Assembly: GCA_029261355.1 (NCBI GenBank)
Contig: JAJDBM010000047.1
Span: forward strand, 1-64,000
Source: Nitrospirales bacterium
GTDB lineage: Bacteria > Nitrospirota > Nitrospiria > Nitrospirales > UBA8639
Length of the DNA stretch: 64,000 bases
Reading direction: 5' to 3'
In this document: positions 35,392-44,968 of the stretch, piece by piece
Layout of the letters: every line of letters starts with the position of its first letter
Position numbering within the stretch: the stretch's first letter is position 1
The notes under the pieces: generated by a model
What the model was told of the DNA's origin: nothing
Databases searched by the model: none
The model's input: the letters and a program-made list of their open reading frames with translations, nothing else
Position numbers and translations under genes: made by a program

Positions 35392-35712
35392 ATGGATATT
35401 GAGGCATTTCGACAAATGGTTGAGAAAACCCCCAAAGGCTTTCTTGGACGCTATGGCCTGGGTAAAAAGATTTTTGAGGAAGGCGGAGATCTCAAGGAAG
35501 CCGCAGAAAGTTTACAAGTGGCGATTGAGCTTGATCCTAACCACGTTTCCTCTCATTGGATTTTTGGACAAGTCCTCGCAAAACTTGGAAGACATGAAGA
35601 AGCCAGACCCGTGCTCACCGCAGGGATTGAAGCTGCCACATCTGGCCGTTCCAATGGCGGAGGTGACCTCGTCCCTGAAATACAAGCCTTCTTGCAGACG
35701 TTAAAGAACTAA
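35392..35712 (+). CDS. Small TPR-like protein
   Basis: 106 residues, about two TPR-like helical pairs (LKEAAESLQVAIELDPNHV, HWIFGQVLAKLGRHEEARP). Preceded by GGAGG 5-6 nt before the ATG. Cytoplasmic. It follows the rluD-like gene and may be co-transcribed. Role unknown. Confidence 0.7.
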   Translation: MDIEAFRQMVEKTPKGFLGRYGLGKKIFEEGGDLKEAAESLQVAIELDPNHVSSHWIFGQVLAKLGRHEEARPVLTAGIEAATSGRSNGGGDLVPEIQAFLQTLKN

Positions 35713-35903
35713 CCTGTTCGCCATTGATAATTCTATGCCTAGGTCAATCAGCCTCACCCAGCTTCAAATACGAATGGACAAACGAAAATGATCGTTCCGC
35801 CAATTCAGGCTAGCACCATTTTGTCATGTTGAAGAAGGATATCAATGACCAGCCTGATCGACATGTATGGATACAACCTGACGGAATAACTGATCAGTCG
35901 CCG

Positions 35904-36917
35904 TCACGCACTCCCTAAGGTCACCTTGAGAATCTTCTCAGATTCTTCACGAAGGACGCGTAATTCAATAATTTGTCCTGGCACTGTATGTTCAATGATA
36001 TAATTTTTTAATTGTGCGGCTGACGAAATTGCTTGCTCATTGATAGAGAGCAACACATCGCTCTTGCGGACGCCAGCTTTACGAGCCGGCCCCTTGGCCT
36101 TGGCCACTGCCACACGCCACTGCTGAGCCACCTTCACGACAGTCATACGGATACCAAGCTTGGGAAACATAAATGACTTCCCAGCCTGTAACTCTTCTAC
36201 AATTTTTTTCACCATCATGCCTGGAACGGCAAAGGCAAAGCGACTACATCGACGTTCATTCTCCTTCGTTTCAGACTGAATGATTGCATGGACCAACCCA
36301 ATGACGTTTCCCTGTTTATTAAACAGCCCTCCTCCAGAATTACCACTACAAGCTGAAAGATCGATCTGCATCAATCGCGTTTGGGCCGTTGGTAAAAACG
36401 TTTGAAGATTCCCGAGACGACCAAAGGCCAGAGCAGGTCCCCACCCGAGCGGATATCCCACCGTAAAAGCTTCATCACCTTGACGAGGGTCTTCCTGGTC
36501 AAATGAAACAAACGGCAACTCACTCTCAGCCTGTCCAAAATGAATACGATAGAGCGCGAGGTCCAGAAATCCATTGACACCGATTAACTCAGCAGCATAT
36601 TCAGTCAGTTGACCAGTGATGATAGAAATCTGTTTTGGAATTATCTTTTTACTTCCTTCCCGACGTTCCACGGCATGCCGAGCTGTCACGATATAACCGT
36701 CTCCTATATGAAAACCAGACCCCCGAATAGCAAACTGCGATTGAGTCGAATGGTGGGAGGCATCGGCAGCATGCCGCAGCACACCCACCGTGGCCTGCTT
36801 CGCGTTCTCCAGTGAATCAGGAACTGAAAGCGGTGATGCTTCAATGCCAATTCCTGGCATTGCCACCATAAAAAATAGCGTCATCATGAACAAGACACGC
36901 CCTTGCATTAATTTCAT
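35904..36917 (-). CDS. HtrA/DegP-like exported serine protease with one PDZ domain
   Basis: 337 residues with a signal peptide (~1-27). Trypsin-like triad H81 (VTARHAV), D119 (FLDLALY) and S194 (CSGNSGGGLFN); the nucleophile motif GNSGG is intact. The C-terminal PDZ domain (about 232-330) includes ARKAGVRKSDVLLSINEQAI. Such proteases degrade misfolded envelope proteins; this one has a single PDZ. AAGGAG lies 6 nt before the ATG. It is adjacent to a glycosylase gene, unrelated in function. Confidence 0.88.
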   Translation of the reverse strand: MKLMQGRVLFMMTLFFMVAMPGIGIEASPLSVPDSLENAKQATVGVLRHAADASHHSTQSQFAIRGSGFHIGDGYIVTARHAVERREGSKKIIPKQISIITGQLTEYAAELIGVNGFLDLALYRIHFGQAESELPFVSFDQEDPRQGDEAFTVGYPLGWGPALAFGRLGNLQTFLPTAQTRLMQIDLSACSGNSGGGLFNKQGNVIGLVHAIIQSETKENERRCSRFAFAVPGMMVKKIVEELQAGKSFMFPKLGIRMTVVKVAQQWRVAVAKAKGPARKAGVRKSDVLLSINEQAISSAAQLKNYIIEHTVPGQIIELRVLREESEKILKVTLGSA

Positions 36918-36962
36918 TCTTTACTCCTTCGTCAAACACGTCCACATTCTATTGCATGTACG

Positions 36963-37523
36963 TCAATTCTGAAGATTCCGTCGTATCCGGTCTAACTCTT
37001 GAAAACCCTTCAACATTTCCTGATAGGAATAATGAGCATTTCGTCCACTCGGATTGGGCAGGAGCACCACCTTCGCACCTTCAAACGTTTCGGAACATAG
37101 GCCAATTTTTACTCTTGAAGAAGGCTGGTAAGCAATCTTGCCAGACGACGGACTCTTAGGGAATAAAATCGGATACAAGGTCATGCCAAGTAAAGCCAAA
37201 ATTCGTGGTTGAAAATGACGGATCCTTGCACCAAGAGCCTCTCTACCAGCCAAATAATCAGGCTTCGTTAAACTACCGCTCCCTTTTGTGGTCCGCGATA
37301 CGATATTCGTGAATCCTAATCCCCATTCAGTCAATCGCCTATCGTCTTCATACGTCACGTGATGTGGGACTAGACTCGTTTCATTTAGTAGTTTCCAAAA
37401 TCGATTAGAATGCCCAGCAAAATGGTGACCGATCTTGGCAGATCGAATACCTGGATTGATTCCAATGAATAAAATATCCAAGCCTAGTTTGATATAATCT
37501 GGAAGAGTCTGATGAGCGTCCAT
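36963..37523 (-). CDS. mug: MUG/TDG-type mismatch DNA glycosylase
   Basis: 186 residues. The uracil-DNA-glycosylase superfamily fold with the MUG/TDG signature: LFIGINPGIRSAKIGHHFAG near residues 18-40 (GINPG motif, catalytic Asn) and the later NPSGRNAHYS motif. It removes uracil or thymine mispaired with G, and ethenocytosine. An alternative name is mismatch-specific glycosylase. The ATG at 37523 has no strong ribosome site. Confidence 0.85.
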   Translation of the reverse strand: MDAHQTLPDYIKLGLDILFIGINPGIRSAKIGHHFAGHSNRFWKLLNETSLVPHHVTYEDDRRLTEWGLGFTNIVSRTTKGSGSLTKPDYLAGREALGARIRHFQPRILALLGMTLYPILFPKSPSSGKIAYQPSSRVKIGLCSETFEGAKVVLLPNPSGRNAHYSYQEMLKGFQELDRIRRNLQN

Positions 37524-37860
37524 ATATGAGAATATTTTTCAAGCAGCTTTCGTCAAAATGTAAAGATTTCTGTACGGTGATCTGAACACGATGCCATTGC
37601 GATAACAATCGTATTCATCCTTCAACCTTACTCGCATTACACAGCGAATTAATTGAAATATAGCCCTATAGTATGCCACCCTTTGAAGTCATCTTGTGCT
37701 GAATGAATACGTACTGTAACAAAACTCTACACGAAGAGACTTTCATCTATGAACAATTCAGTTAATATCAACACGACCATTAGTCTTTGCACGCCAATGA
37801 TAGAGGGTAACATCCCCTCTATCCCTGCCCACATCATTACTATCTAGGGGAGACACAATC

Positions 37861-38472
37861 ATGAAATACATTGGAACTATTGGAATATTTCTCATCAGTG
37901 CGTTCTTGATCATCATGAATTCCCAGCCATCCCATAGCACCGCTCCAGAGACCCAAACTGCAAAAGCCATTTTTGCAGGTGGATGCTTTTGGTGCATGGA
38001 GCCAGCCTATGACAAACTTGATGGAGTCATCGCTACGACGTCAGGTTATACAGGCGGACACAAAGACAACCCGACGTATGAAGAAGTCTCTGCCGGTGGA
38101 ACTGGACATACTGAAGCGCTTGAAGTGACCTATGATCCGACAAAAATTGACTATGCCACCCTCTTGGAAGTTTATTGGCGCAACAGCGATCCAACAAAGG
38201 CGGATAGCCAATTTTGTGACCACGGCAATCAATATCGACCTGCTATTTTCTACAGCACTGATGAAGAACGAAAATCCATTGAGGAGTCAAAGAGCATTAT
38301 TGAAAGTACCAAGACATTTCCTGAAGACATCGTCACTGAAATCTCTGCAGCCACCAAGTTTTATCCTGCCGAAGATTACCACCAGGATTATTATCAAAAA
38401 AATCCTGTCCGGTATAAATTTTATCGATATAGCTGTGGACGAGATCAACGATTAAAAGAACTCTGGGGATAG
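37861..38472 (+). CDS. msrA: Exported peptide methionine sulfoxide reductase A
   Basis: 203 residues. MsrA core with the nucleophile C42 in GGCFWCMEPAYD, GYTGGHKDNPTYEEV, GTGHTEALEVTYDP and QYRPAIFY. An N-terminal hydrophobic segment (about 4-20) precedes the core, so the enzyme is probably periplasmic or membrane-anchored, whereas many MsrA are cytoplasmic. A second Cys for recycling (CSCG or similar) is present near the end (YSCGRDQR). Preceded by AGGGGAG. Confidence 0.9.
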   Translation: MKYIGTIGIFLISAFLIIMNSQPSHSTAPETQTAKAIFAGGCFWCMEPAYDKLDGVIATTSGYTGGHKDNPTYEEVSAGGTGHTEALEVTYDPTKIDYATLLEVYWRNSDPTKADSQFCDHGNQYRPAIFYSTDEERKSIEESKSIIESTKTFPEDIVTEISAATKFYPAEDYHQDYYQKNPVRYKFYRYSCGRDQRLKELWG

Positions 38473-38850
38473 TAATAATATCATTCCATATGCGGAAAGC
38501 TTTCACTGCGAACACTCTCGAGTTCATACATCCAATCAGCCCCCCCTGCGTTACCTAGAAGCAGGGGGCCATCCCCAAAACATCCTGAAAAATTCCATAC
38601 GCCTCTCGGCAACCTTTTACCCACCAAGAGGGTACATCTCAACTAAGTAGTCTGAGCCAGGGATGCGGCATGAGGGTCATGCACATTTCCTCACATCCAT
38701 ACTCGGAGTCTCAAGAAGACGATTAATGGGCCATTGAAATGAAATATTCAAAGCCCCATTCTCAATTGATGAAATACTTTTATCTTGTAAGCTTCCAGGA
38801 AAAGTCCCTAGACGACAACCTAGTGACTCATCGCTGAGATGCGATACCTT
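38473..38850. other. Intergenic stretch holding one hairpin
   Basis: About 380 bases after msrA. A perfect 8-bp stem, CCCCCTGC (38542-38549) with GCAGGGGG (38561-38568), could end the msrA transcript, but no T run follows on the plus strand (CCATCCCC). No gene is seen. Confidence 0.45.
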
Positions 38851-39129
38851 TCACACAATAACGACACCTTGGACATCAATCAATTCACTATGACTCAGCC
38901 ACTTGTAGGGCCTATTAATCTGATAGGAAAACTGAGCTTCTTGTAAAACGATGCGAAAGTGATGAGAAAGTTCGGTGGCTGTTGTCTGAGTAGAGACTTG
39001 GGAAGGAGAAGTGGGCTTCCGGTTGACAGATTTATGAGCGGTGGCCCTAGGCCACGGTTCGGGTCGGTGTGTAACGCTAAATAACGGGCAACTTTTACGG
39101 AAGGAAGCTTTTACCTCTTGGTGTGTTGA
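38851..39129 (-). pseudogene. Startless open frame, 92 codons
   Basis: The minus strand is open from a TAA at 39130-39132 to the TGA at 38851-38853 with no start codon except a TTG close to the end. Its last part reads LSHHFRIVLQEAQFSYQINR and KWLSHSELIDVQGVVIV, which looks like real protein. It lies 11 bp downstream of the TPR gene at 39141-39785. Likely the end of a decayed gene; family not recognised. Confidence 0.35.
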
Positions 39130-39140
39130 TTATAGGTGGC

Positions 39141-39785
39141 CTAGTCACTAATCTTTCCGTCTTTAATGTCTGAGAGGACTTGTTCTGCTTCAGGAATAAG
39201 ATCTTTTCGTTTTTCTACTTTGGCAATCTCTAGCGCCGTGGTTGCTAATTTTAATGCCTTCTCATGCTCTCCCCGACTTTCACAGTTTTGAGCAATGACT
39301 AATCGGGCATTAATCGCAGACGGTTCTAGCTTAATCACCTCATGAAGCATTTCCTCGCCCTTTTCAGAGTCACCGCCCAACATACCCGGCAACTTAACGA
39401 GTAAGGTGCCCTTGGAAGACATCGCATCAATATGTTGAGGGTCAAGTTCCAGCGTCCGATTCAATTCGGACATTAAACGATTATATCCAAATATTGATGA
39501 AAAAGAAGGCGGACCATCTATACGCATTTGTTCGCCTAAGCTACAAAATAACGCAAAATGGGCCTCAGCATATTCTTCATCGGCTTCTATCGCTCGCTCG
39601 GCAATGGCTTCCGCACGTTCAAAATGCCCCATCCGAACATCACGGGTATCAGCGATACGACCTTTCTGACATTCTTCTAACGCAAGCCTACTGAGTTCTT
39701 GAGCTGATTGCTCGGCAAACGCTATGGGGTTATGACTTCCAATCAGTATGACACCAATACATAGAATCAGACATGTTCGTATCAT
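39141..39785 (-). CDS. Exported TPR-like protein
   Basis: 214 residues with a signal peptide (~1-24, ending IAFAEQS). The mature protein has at least four TPR-like helical hairpins (ERAIEADEEYAEAHFALF, NRTLELDPQHIDAMSSKG, VIKLEPSAINARLVIAQ, ALKLATTALEIAKVEK). Such proteins scaffold envelope complexes. GAGGGAG lies ~10 nt before the ATG. No operon partner with known function. Confidence 0.75.
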   Translation of the reverse strand: MIRTCLILCIGVILIGSHNPIAFAEQSAQELSRLALEECQKGRIADTRDVRMGHFERAEAIAERAIEADEEYAEAHFALFCSLGEQMRIDGPPSFSSIFGYNRLMSELNRTLELDPQHIDAMSSKGTLLVKLPGMLGGDSEKGEEMLHEVIKLEPSAINARLVIAQNCESRGEHEKALKLATTALEIAKVEKRKDLIPEAEQVLSDIKDGKISD

Positions 39786-40132
39786 GAACTAGAATCTCCC
39801 TCTAAATTGCGGTTCGAAGGAACCCAACATCATTAGCACAGCGAAATCAACACTAATTGGTTATACCAAACGAGGGGTTAAGAAGTTAAGGTATGTACAG
39901 AACTAGATTATAAATTCTTCACTTAATTTGCTATTTATCCAAGTTATTCACCATCTCATCATTTTGCTCTTTCTCGATGTGTCGACTGATTTCAATGATT
40001 CCATTCTTCGTGATTCGCGTTTCCCCCAAAACCCCAACATCCCCCTCTCTCAATTTCACTTACCTCTAAATTGCATCATGTTCTTGCGACAAATGGTTCA
40101 TTGTGATTATGCTTGTAGACTTCCCCCACACC
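39786..40132. other. Intergenic stretch without recognised genes
   Basis: About 350 bases between the divergent TPR gene and the next plus-strand gene. The GGTTCGAAGGAACC at 39810-39825 is a small dyad but not a tRNA T-loop in context. The plus-strand frame at 39928-40182 does not look coding. Confidence 0.35.
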
Positions 40133-40513
40133 ATGGCAACACCCATCATGAGACTTCCTGGACGCATTATTGGATTACTTAAAGAATATATGCATGACTT
40201 GGTAGAACAAGCCAAGCAAGACGAGGCGGCGACCAAGGCATTTGGCTATGCGTCCCCTCCCTACCATACCGATCAAGCTATTTCCGACTTACTTGCGATA
40301 TTAGATGATCGGATTGAATCGGAAGGCGTCCAGGTGGGACTTCAGGTTGAATTCCTGCACGAGATGTGGACCATGTGTAATGAAGCTAGAGCACAGATTA
40401 CCGAAACGGTTTGGCTAGAAAGACATGTGTCCTTAGATGAACCATCAGTGGCACAAACGCGGAAATTAACCTACCAAGCACTCATCGACTATCTCGAACA
40501 TCTGCCTGAATAA
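40133..40513 (+). CDS. Hypothetical protein, 126 residues
   Basis: Shown from ATG 40133 (a GTG at 40103 adds 10 residues). Soluble, acidic, mostly helical (HDLVEQAKQDEAATKAF, VEFLHEMWTMCNEARAQI). It has no recognised family and converges closely with prmA (8 bp apart). Confidence 0.5.
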   Translation: MATPIMRLPGRIIGLLKEYMHDLVEQAKQDEAATKAFGYASPPYHTDQAISDLLAILDDRIESEGVQVGLQVEFLHEMWTMCNEARAQITETVWLERHVSLDEPSVAQTRKLTYQALIDYLEHLPE

Positions 40514-40521
40514 AAGCTGAC

Positions 40522-41370
40522 TTAACCGAGTTGAAACTGCAGAGCCATCCAATCCTCTTGACGACGAGATTCGACACATCTCCATCCCTGTTCAGCATAC
40601 TGTGCCACAATATCTTCTTGATCAGTCGTGAGTATTCCCGACACAAACAAACGCGTCGTTGAATGGGATGAAGCCTGAAATATTCCATGATTGGACAACA
40701 ATGTTCGTCGATCAATATTGGCCACGATAAGATCAAACGATTCATCCGTCGGAAGGGAAGAGATATCCATGATTCGAAATTCTAGCTCATCACCAAAATG
40801 ATTCATCTTGGCATATTCCTTCGCACAGTCGATCGCGACCGAATCACAGTCCACTCCAACGGCAGACCTCGCGCCAAGTCGCAAGGCCACCATTGCTAAC
40901 AACCCACTCCCGGTTCCAACATCCAACAATCGCTCACCACCTTGAATCACCTTTTCTAACCATTCAACAAGTAACTGAGTAGTCTCATGATGTCCGGTTC
41001 CAAAGGCTTGCTTGGGGTCGAGAATCAGTTCAATCCCATTCTGGGGCAATTCGACTGACGCCCAGCTCGGACGAACCACAATTCGTTGACCAATATGAAT
41101 TGGCTGGACTAATTCTGTCCACTTGGCATTCCAATCTTCCCACGGAATCGTACGTACCGCGATGTCCTCAAGACCCGACACCACGCCTAATTGCTCTAAA
41201 GCCTCATGAATTCGATCGAGAATGGTGATATCCCAGGTCTGTTCTTCCCAATAGAGATGAATCACCCCATCCTGTTCCCATACACCCAAGACCCCATCAT
41301 CAACTAACAAGCCAGCTAAATCGGCTGAATCAAGAGAAAGGGCAAGATAAACATCAATAAAGGATTGCAT
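40522..41370 (-). CDS. prmA: Ribosomal protein L11 methyltransferase
   Basis: 282 residues. The N-terminal substrate-recognition domain (LSLDSADLAGLLVDDGVLG) precedes the SAM-binding core: GTGHHETTQLLVEWLE, then LLDVGTGSGLLAMVALRLGA and VDCDSVAIDCAKEYAKMN, then IDRRTL/LVAN motif (LIVANIDRRTL). These are the PrmA signatures. It trimethylates lysines and the N terminus of L11. Confidence 0.92.
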   Translation of the reverse strand: MQSFIDVYLALSLDSADLAGLLVDDGVLGVWEQDGVIHLYWEEQTWDITILDRIHEALEQLGVVSGLEDIAVRTIPWEDWNAKWTELVQPIHIGQRIVVRPSWASVELPQNGIELILDPKQAFGTGHHETTQLLVEWLEKVIQGGERLLDVGTGSGLLAMVALRLGARSAVGVDCDSVAIDCAKEYAKMNHFGDELEFRIMDISSLPTDESFDLIVANIDRRTLLSNHGIFQASSHSTTRLFVSGILTTDQEDIVAQYAEQGWRCVESRRQEDWMALQFQLG

Positions 41371-41415
41371 GAAGATTGACGAAGAGGTTAGGAGACGGTA
41401 TGGTCGACATTCTGC

Positions 41416-43275
41416 ATGATTACTCTCTCAAGGCAAAAACGCAAACGAACCATTGAGCATGGGATAGCCCTTGCCGAACGCTTCTTGATGATGGGCGCGA
41501 AGGCCAGTAAAGCCTTCACTCGATGGCGCCTCACCATCTTTCTCATCGCTTTTTTCACCTGCCTCGCCCTGTATAAGGCTTCATGGTTTCATACGGGGAA
41601 TCTTGCACTTCTTGGATTCCTTCTTCTGTTCTTAACCGTGACATATTTCCATAGTGCCCTAAAATCTCGGCTCCATCGACTCGTATTATGGAAACAGATT
41701 AAAGAGACTAACCTAGCTCGCCTACAATTAGATTGGCAAGATATTCCCAACCATGACTACCCGACTCCCGACGGCCACCCCTATGCCAATGATTTGGATA
41801 TTGTGGGATCGCAATCTCTGTTTCAGTTACTCGACACGACGATCTCTTTTCCTGGACAGCAAAGACTTGCTCAATGGATATTACAACAACATGAAGCACC
41901 ATTGGGTTTCACAGACTGGGCTCAGCGGCAAGCCCTGGTCAAAGAAGTAGCCCAACTCCATTTATTACGAGATCGCATCACGCTCGAAGCTCAACTGGTC
42001 AGTCGCACCCCATTAGATGGAGATCGCATTCAACAGGTTCTGACACATGGAGTGCGGGTGCCTCAGCTCAAACTTCGCCTCTTTGTTGCCATCACCCTCT
42101 GCCTCTGTACAATGGTCTTAGGTCTTCTAGCAGCTGGGGTAGGAATACCCGGCTATTGGATTTTCCCATTTGGATTGTACGTGATGCTCTATTTTATGAG
42201 CTCTGGCTATGTCGCTCCTGTATTTGGACGAGTCCTCGACCTTCATCATGAACTCGAAAAACTTGTAGCCGTTCTTCGACGTGTCGAATCCCGTCACTTT
42301 ACGAATACACCTCAACTTTCGGAATTGTGCCAACCGTTGCTGACTGATGGGCAAAGACCAACGGTACTTATCAGACAACTGGCCCAGGTCTGTTCTGGGC
42401 TTAGCGTCAAGGCACATCCGCTGATTCACATCCTCCTCAATGCTCTCATGCCATGGGACTTAAGCTTTGCCTATCGACTCGATCAAACATGCGAACGATT
42501 ACAAGCGAAGCTGCCGAGATGGATGGAAAGTTTATCCATCCTTGACGCCTCCAACGCACTGGGTACTTTTGCCTACTTAAATCCAGATTATACCTGGCCA
42601 ACCCGCGAGCAACCCTCATCCCCTCAAGCTGATACAGGATTTACTGCCAAGACTCTTGGACATCCTTTAATTCATGCTGAAAAACGAGTACGTAATAATC
42701 TTGGGTTTCATGAATTAGGCCAGGTGTTGCTTGTGACCGGATCCAATATGTCCGGAAAGAGCACATTTCTACGAACTATCGGCATTAATATATGCTTGGC
42801 TCAGGCTGGAGGACCCGTTTGCGCAGAACAGTTTTCATGGACTTGGCTGCGTTTGTACTGCTGCATACGAGTCACTGACTCGTTAGCCGAAGGACTGTCC
42901 TATTTTTACGCAGAAGTGAAACGTCTCAAAGTCGTGTTAGATGCCGTCACTGATAAGGGCGGCCACCCCGTGTTGTTTCTAATCGACGAAATTTACAAAG
43001 GAACAAATAACCGTGAACGGCTAGGTGGGAGTGAAGCCTTCATTCAATCCTTGCAAAAAGGAAATGGTCTTGGCTTATTAACCACTCATGACCTGGAATT
43101 GGCCCAACTTGAAACGAATGGGTCCCATGTCAGCAATGTGCATTTTCAAGAGACCGTGGACGAAGGGAAACTACGGTTCGACTATCAACTCAAACCTGGG
43201 CCCTGCCCCACGACCAACGCCCTCCGCATCATGGCACAAGAAGGCCTACCAATTCCGAAAATTGAAGAAAAGTAA
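41416..43275 (+). CDS. Membrane-anchored MutS-like ATPase
   Basis: 619 residues. Two membrane-spanning hairpins are predicted at about 40-80 and 222-263 (IFLIAFFTCLALYK, LLGFLLLFLTVTYF, YWIFPFGLYVMLYF). The C-terminal domain is a MutS ABC ATPase: Walker A at 442-450 (TGSNMSGKST), Walker B/signature VLFLIDEIYKGTNNRERLGG, then TTHDLELAQL. It lacks the mismatch-reading domain I of canonical MutS, so a role in mismatch repair is unlikely; membrane MutS-like proteins have unknown roles. Start at 41416 has no strong ribosome site. Confidence 0.85.
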   Translation: MITLSRQKRKRTIEHGIALAERFLMMGAKASKAFTRWRLTIFLIAFFTCLALYKASWFHTGNLALLGFLLLFLTVTYFHSALKSRLHRLVLWKQIKETNLARLQLDWQDIPNHDYPTPDGHPYANDLDIVGSQSLFQLLDTTISFPGQQRLAQWILQQHEAPLGFTDWAQRQALVKEVAQLHLLRDRITLEAQLVSRTPLDGDRIQQVLTHGVRVPQLKLRLFVAITLCLCTMVLGLLAAGVGIPGYWIFPFGLYVMLYFMSSGYVAPVFGRVLDLHHELEKLVAVLRRVESRHFTNTPQLSELCQPLLTDGQRPTVLIRQLAQVCSGLSVKAHPLIHILLNALMPWDLSFAYRLDQTCERLQAKLPRWMESLSILDASNALGTFAYLNPDYTWPTREQPSSPQADTGFTAKTLGHPLIHAEKRVRNNLGFHELGQVLLVTGSNMSGKSTFLRTIGINICLAQAGGPVCAEQFSWTWLRLYCCIRVTDSLAEGLSYFYAEVKRLKVVLDAVTDKGGHPVLFLIDEIYKGTNNRERLGGSEAFIQSLQKGNGLGLLTTHDLELAQLETNGSHVSNVHFQETVDEGKLRFDYQLKPGPCPTTNALRIMAQEGLPIPKIEEK

Positions 43276-43358
43276 GGGAGAGTCAAACGAAATATTAAAG
43301 AGGCAACCTTATCTCTATCTGTTACGTTACATGAATGGGACGAAAAGATGTCGTGTCG

Positions 43359-43640
43359 TTAGGGCGTGAACAACTGTACGTCTTTTTGAGTCTGATCAGT
43401 CTTCTCCCCAGTCGTCGTCCCACAATTCGAGCACAAATACTCATAGAGATTCCCAGAAGGCAGAACTAAGAGTAATCGTTCGCGTGCAGGCGTCGCCGTT
43501 TTACACTTAGGGCAATAGAGTAATGAGGCACGAAGTGCACCAAATTGCTCCTGCTTCGTAGGTTGCGGGGGCGCACCTCGCCGAATACGCATACCTGGTG
43601 GAATCGAAGGATGACCTCCAGGAAAGGGGGATTTGGACAT
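43359..43640 (-). CDS. Small zinc-ribbon protein
   Basis: 93 residues. Two CxxC knuckles (LLYCPKCKTAT, EYLCSNCGTTT) form a zinc ribbon; the N-terminal half is Pro/Gly rich (SKSPFPGGHPSIPPGMRIRR). No known partner. A single-gene unit. The ATG at 43640 has a weak ribosome site. Confidence 0.6.
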   Translation of the reverse strand: MSKSPFPGGHPSIPPGMRIRRGAPPQPTKQEQFGALRASLLYCPKCKTATPARERLLLVLPSGNLYEYLCSNCGTTTGEKTDQTQKDVQLFTP

Positions 43641-43984
43641 GATCAGATCTTATCCAAGAGCCGAGTCAGGGTCAAGAAGGATACAGGAAAGATAGAATCT
43701 CGCTTATCTCTGAAATGCCTACCCAGATGCATCCATGCAGGATAAGATCATCAATCCCGACAACCAGGTCTTCGTGGCCAGATGAGTATTTACCTAATGC
43801 TCAGAGCCAGGTAACATAATGCTATTTTAGGATGATAGCGAATTCAAGTACCTTCCAGTTGAACCATGGTGATTGACCACGCGGCATTAAACACTTCAGG
43901 GTACGACTGTAGATTGAATCAGCTATAACCAAGCACGCAGCAACAATATTTTTAAATTATTCAACTTCATAAGGGAGTAGGCTC
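43641..43984. other. Intergenic stretch without recognised genes
   Basis: About 340 bases. No convincing frame, repeat or hairpin. The AT-rich end before 43985 probably holds the promoter of the three-repeat gene. Confidence 0.35.
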
Positions 43985-44968
43985 ATGAAAAACAGCCAAC
44001 GATTGCTTCTTGTATGTCTTTTACTTTTCAGCAGCACACCATTCCTTCTTTTTGCACAAAATCCTGAGTTCCCACCTCCTGCGACTCGAACCATCGTAGC
44101 CGACGTGCTCGCCGTTGAAGGAGAATACATCATTGTTCGCGGGAAATTAGGAGAAATTCGCATTGAGGTCAAAGCAGACACAAAAATATCTGAAGAGTTT
44201 GAGTTTGGGGACAAGGTCCGCGCAATCCTACGCCCAAATGACTCAGCCATTTCCGTCGTACGGGCTGGTGCAAATGAGCCAACCATTCTGCAGTCTGATT
44301 CCCCGACGTCCATGCCGATGAGGACCGAAGAACCCGCACAAGCTCCCCCGACTCTTGCGCCTCCTGCCAATACACCCCCCTCACAAGAGGAGGGTCCTGC
44401 CGCTCCACCAAGTACTGATCCAACTACACGAATTATTGTTGCAGATCTGCTGATGGTCGACGGAGACCTTTATATCGTACGGAGTGAATTTGGGGAAATA
44501 CAAATAGAAGCCACGCCAGAAACCAGGATGACGGAAAAATTTGATTTTGGAGATCGGATTAAAGCCCAAGTTCTTCCGAACGATAAAGCCATTTATATTG
44601 AACGTGCCAAACCAGAAGATCCAATTGGCATTCACAAAATCGAACAAGCGAGCAAGCTAAAGAATATCCCCCAAGCATCTACTCAAAATAAGAAAACGGC
44701 ACCTGCACCTCCCATGGCTAAACCCGACAAACCAATAGCGCCAAAAGGCACACGAACTATAATTGCTGATGTCCTTATGGTCGACGGTGATTTTATTATT
44801 GTTCGAGGGGAAAGAGGGGAAATACAGATTGAGGTCACGATGAAAACCAACATCAGTGAACAATTTGATTATGGCGACAAAATTAAAGCCATTGTGCTCC
44901 CCAATGATCGCGCGATTTCAGTCCACCGTGCCTCTCCAAATGATATCGTGGGAATTACAAAGAACTAG
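43985..44968 (+). CDS. Exported protein with three tandem ~70-residue domains
   Basis: 327 residues with a signal peptide (1-25, ending LLFAQNP). Three copies of one domain begin TRTIVADVLAVEGEYIIVRG, TRIIVADLLMVDGDLYIVRS and TRTIIADVLMVDGDFIIVRG. Each continues GEIxIEV...T.ISE.F.(F/Y)GDK(I/V)(K/R)AIxxPNDxAI. Pro-rich linkers separate them. The pattern resembles small OB-fold-like DUF5666-type domains, but no name is certain. AAGGGAG precedes the ATG. The ligand is unknown; three similar surfaces suggest binding to a polymer. Confidence 0.75.
   Translation: MKNSQRLLLVCLLLFSSTPFLLFAQNPEFPPPATRTIVADVLAVEGEYIIVRGKLGEIRIEVKADTKISEEFEFGDKVRAILRPNDSAISVVRAGANEPTILQSDSPTSMPMRTEEPAQAPPTLAPPANTPPSQEEGPAAPPSTDPTTRIIVADLLMVDGDLYIVRSEFGEIQIEATPETRMTEKFDFGDRIKAQVLPNDKAIYIERAKPEDPIGIHKIEQASKLKNIPQASTQNKKTAPAPPMAKPDKPIAPKGTRTIIADVLMVDGDFIIVRGERGEIQIEVTMKTNISEQFDYGDKIKAIVLPNDRAISVHRASPNDIVGITKN

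Noticed and set aside
38542-38568. Rho-independent terminator after msrA
   Set aside because: A good stem exists, but no T run follows it on the msrA strand, so I kept it only as a hairpin within the intergenic entry.
39810-39825. GGTTCGAAGGAACC as a tRNA T-loop
   Set aside because: There is no acceptor, D or anticodon stem around it; it is only a small palindrome.
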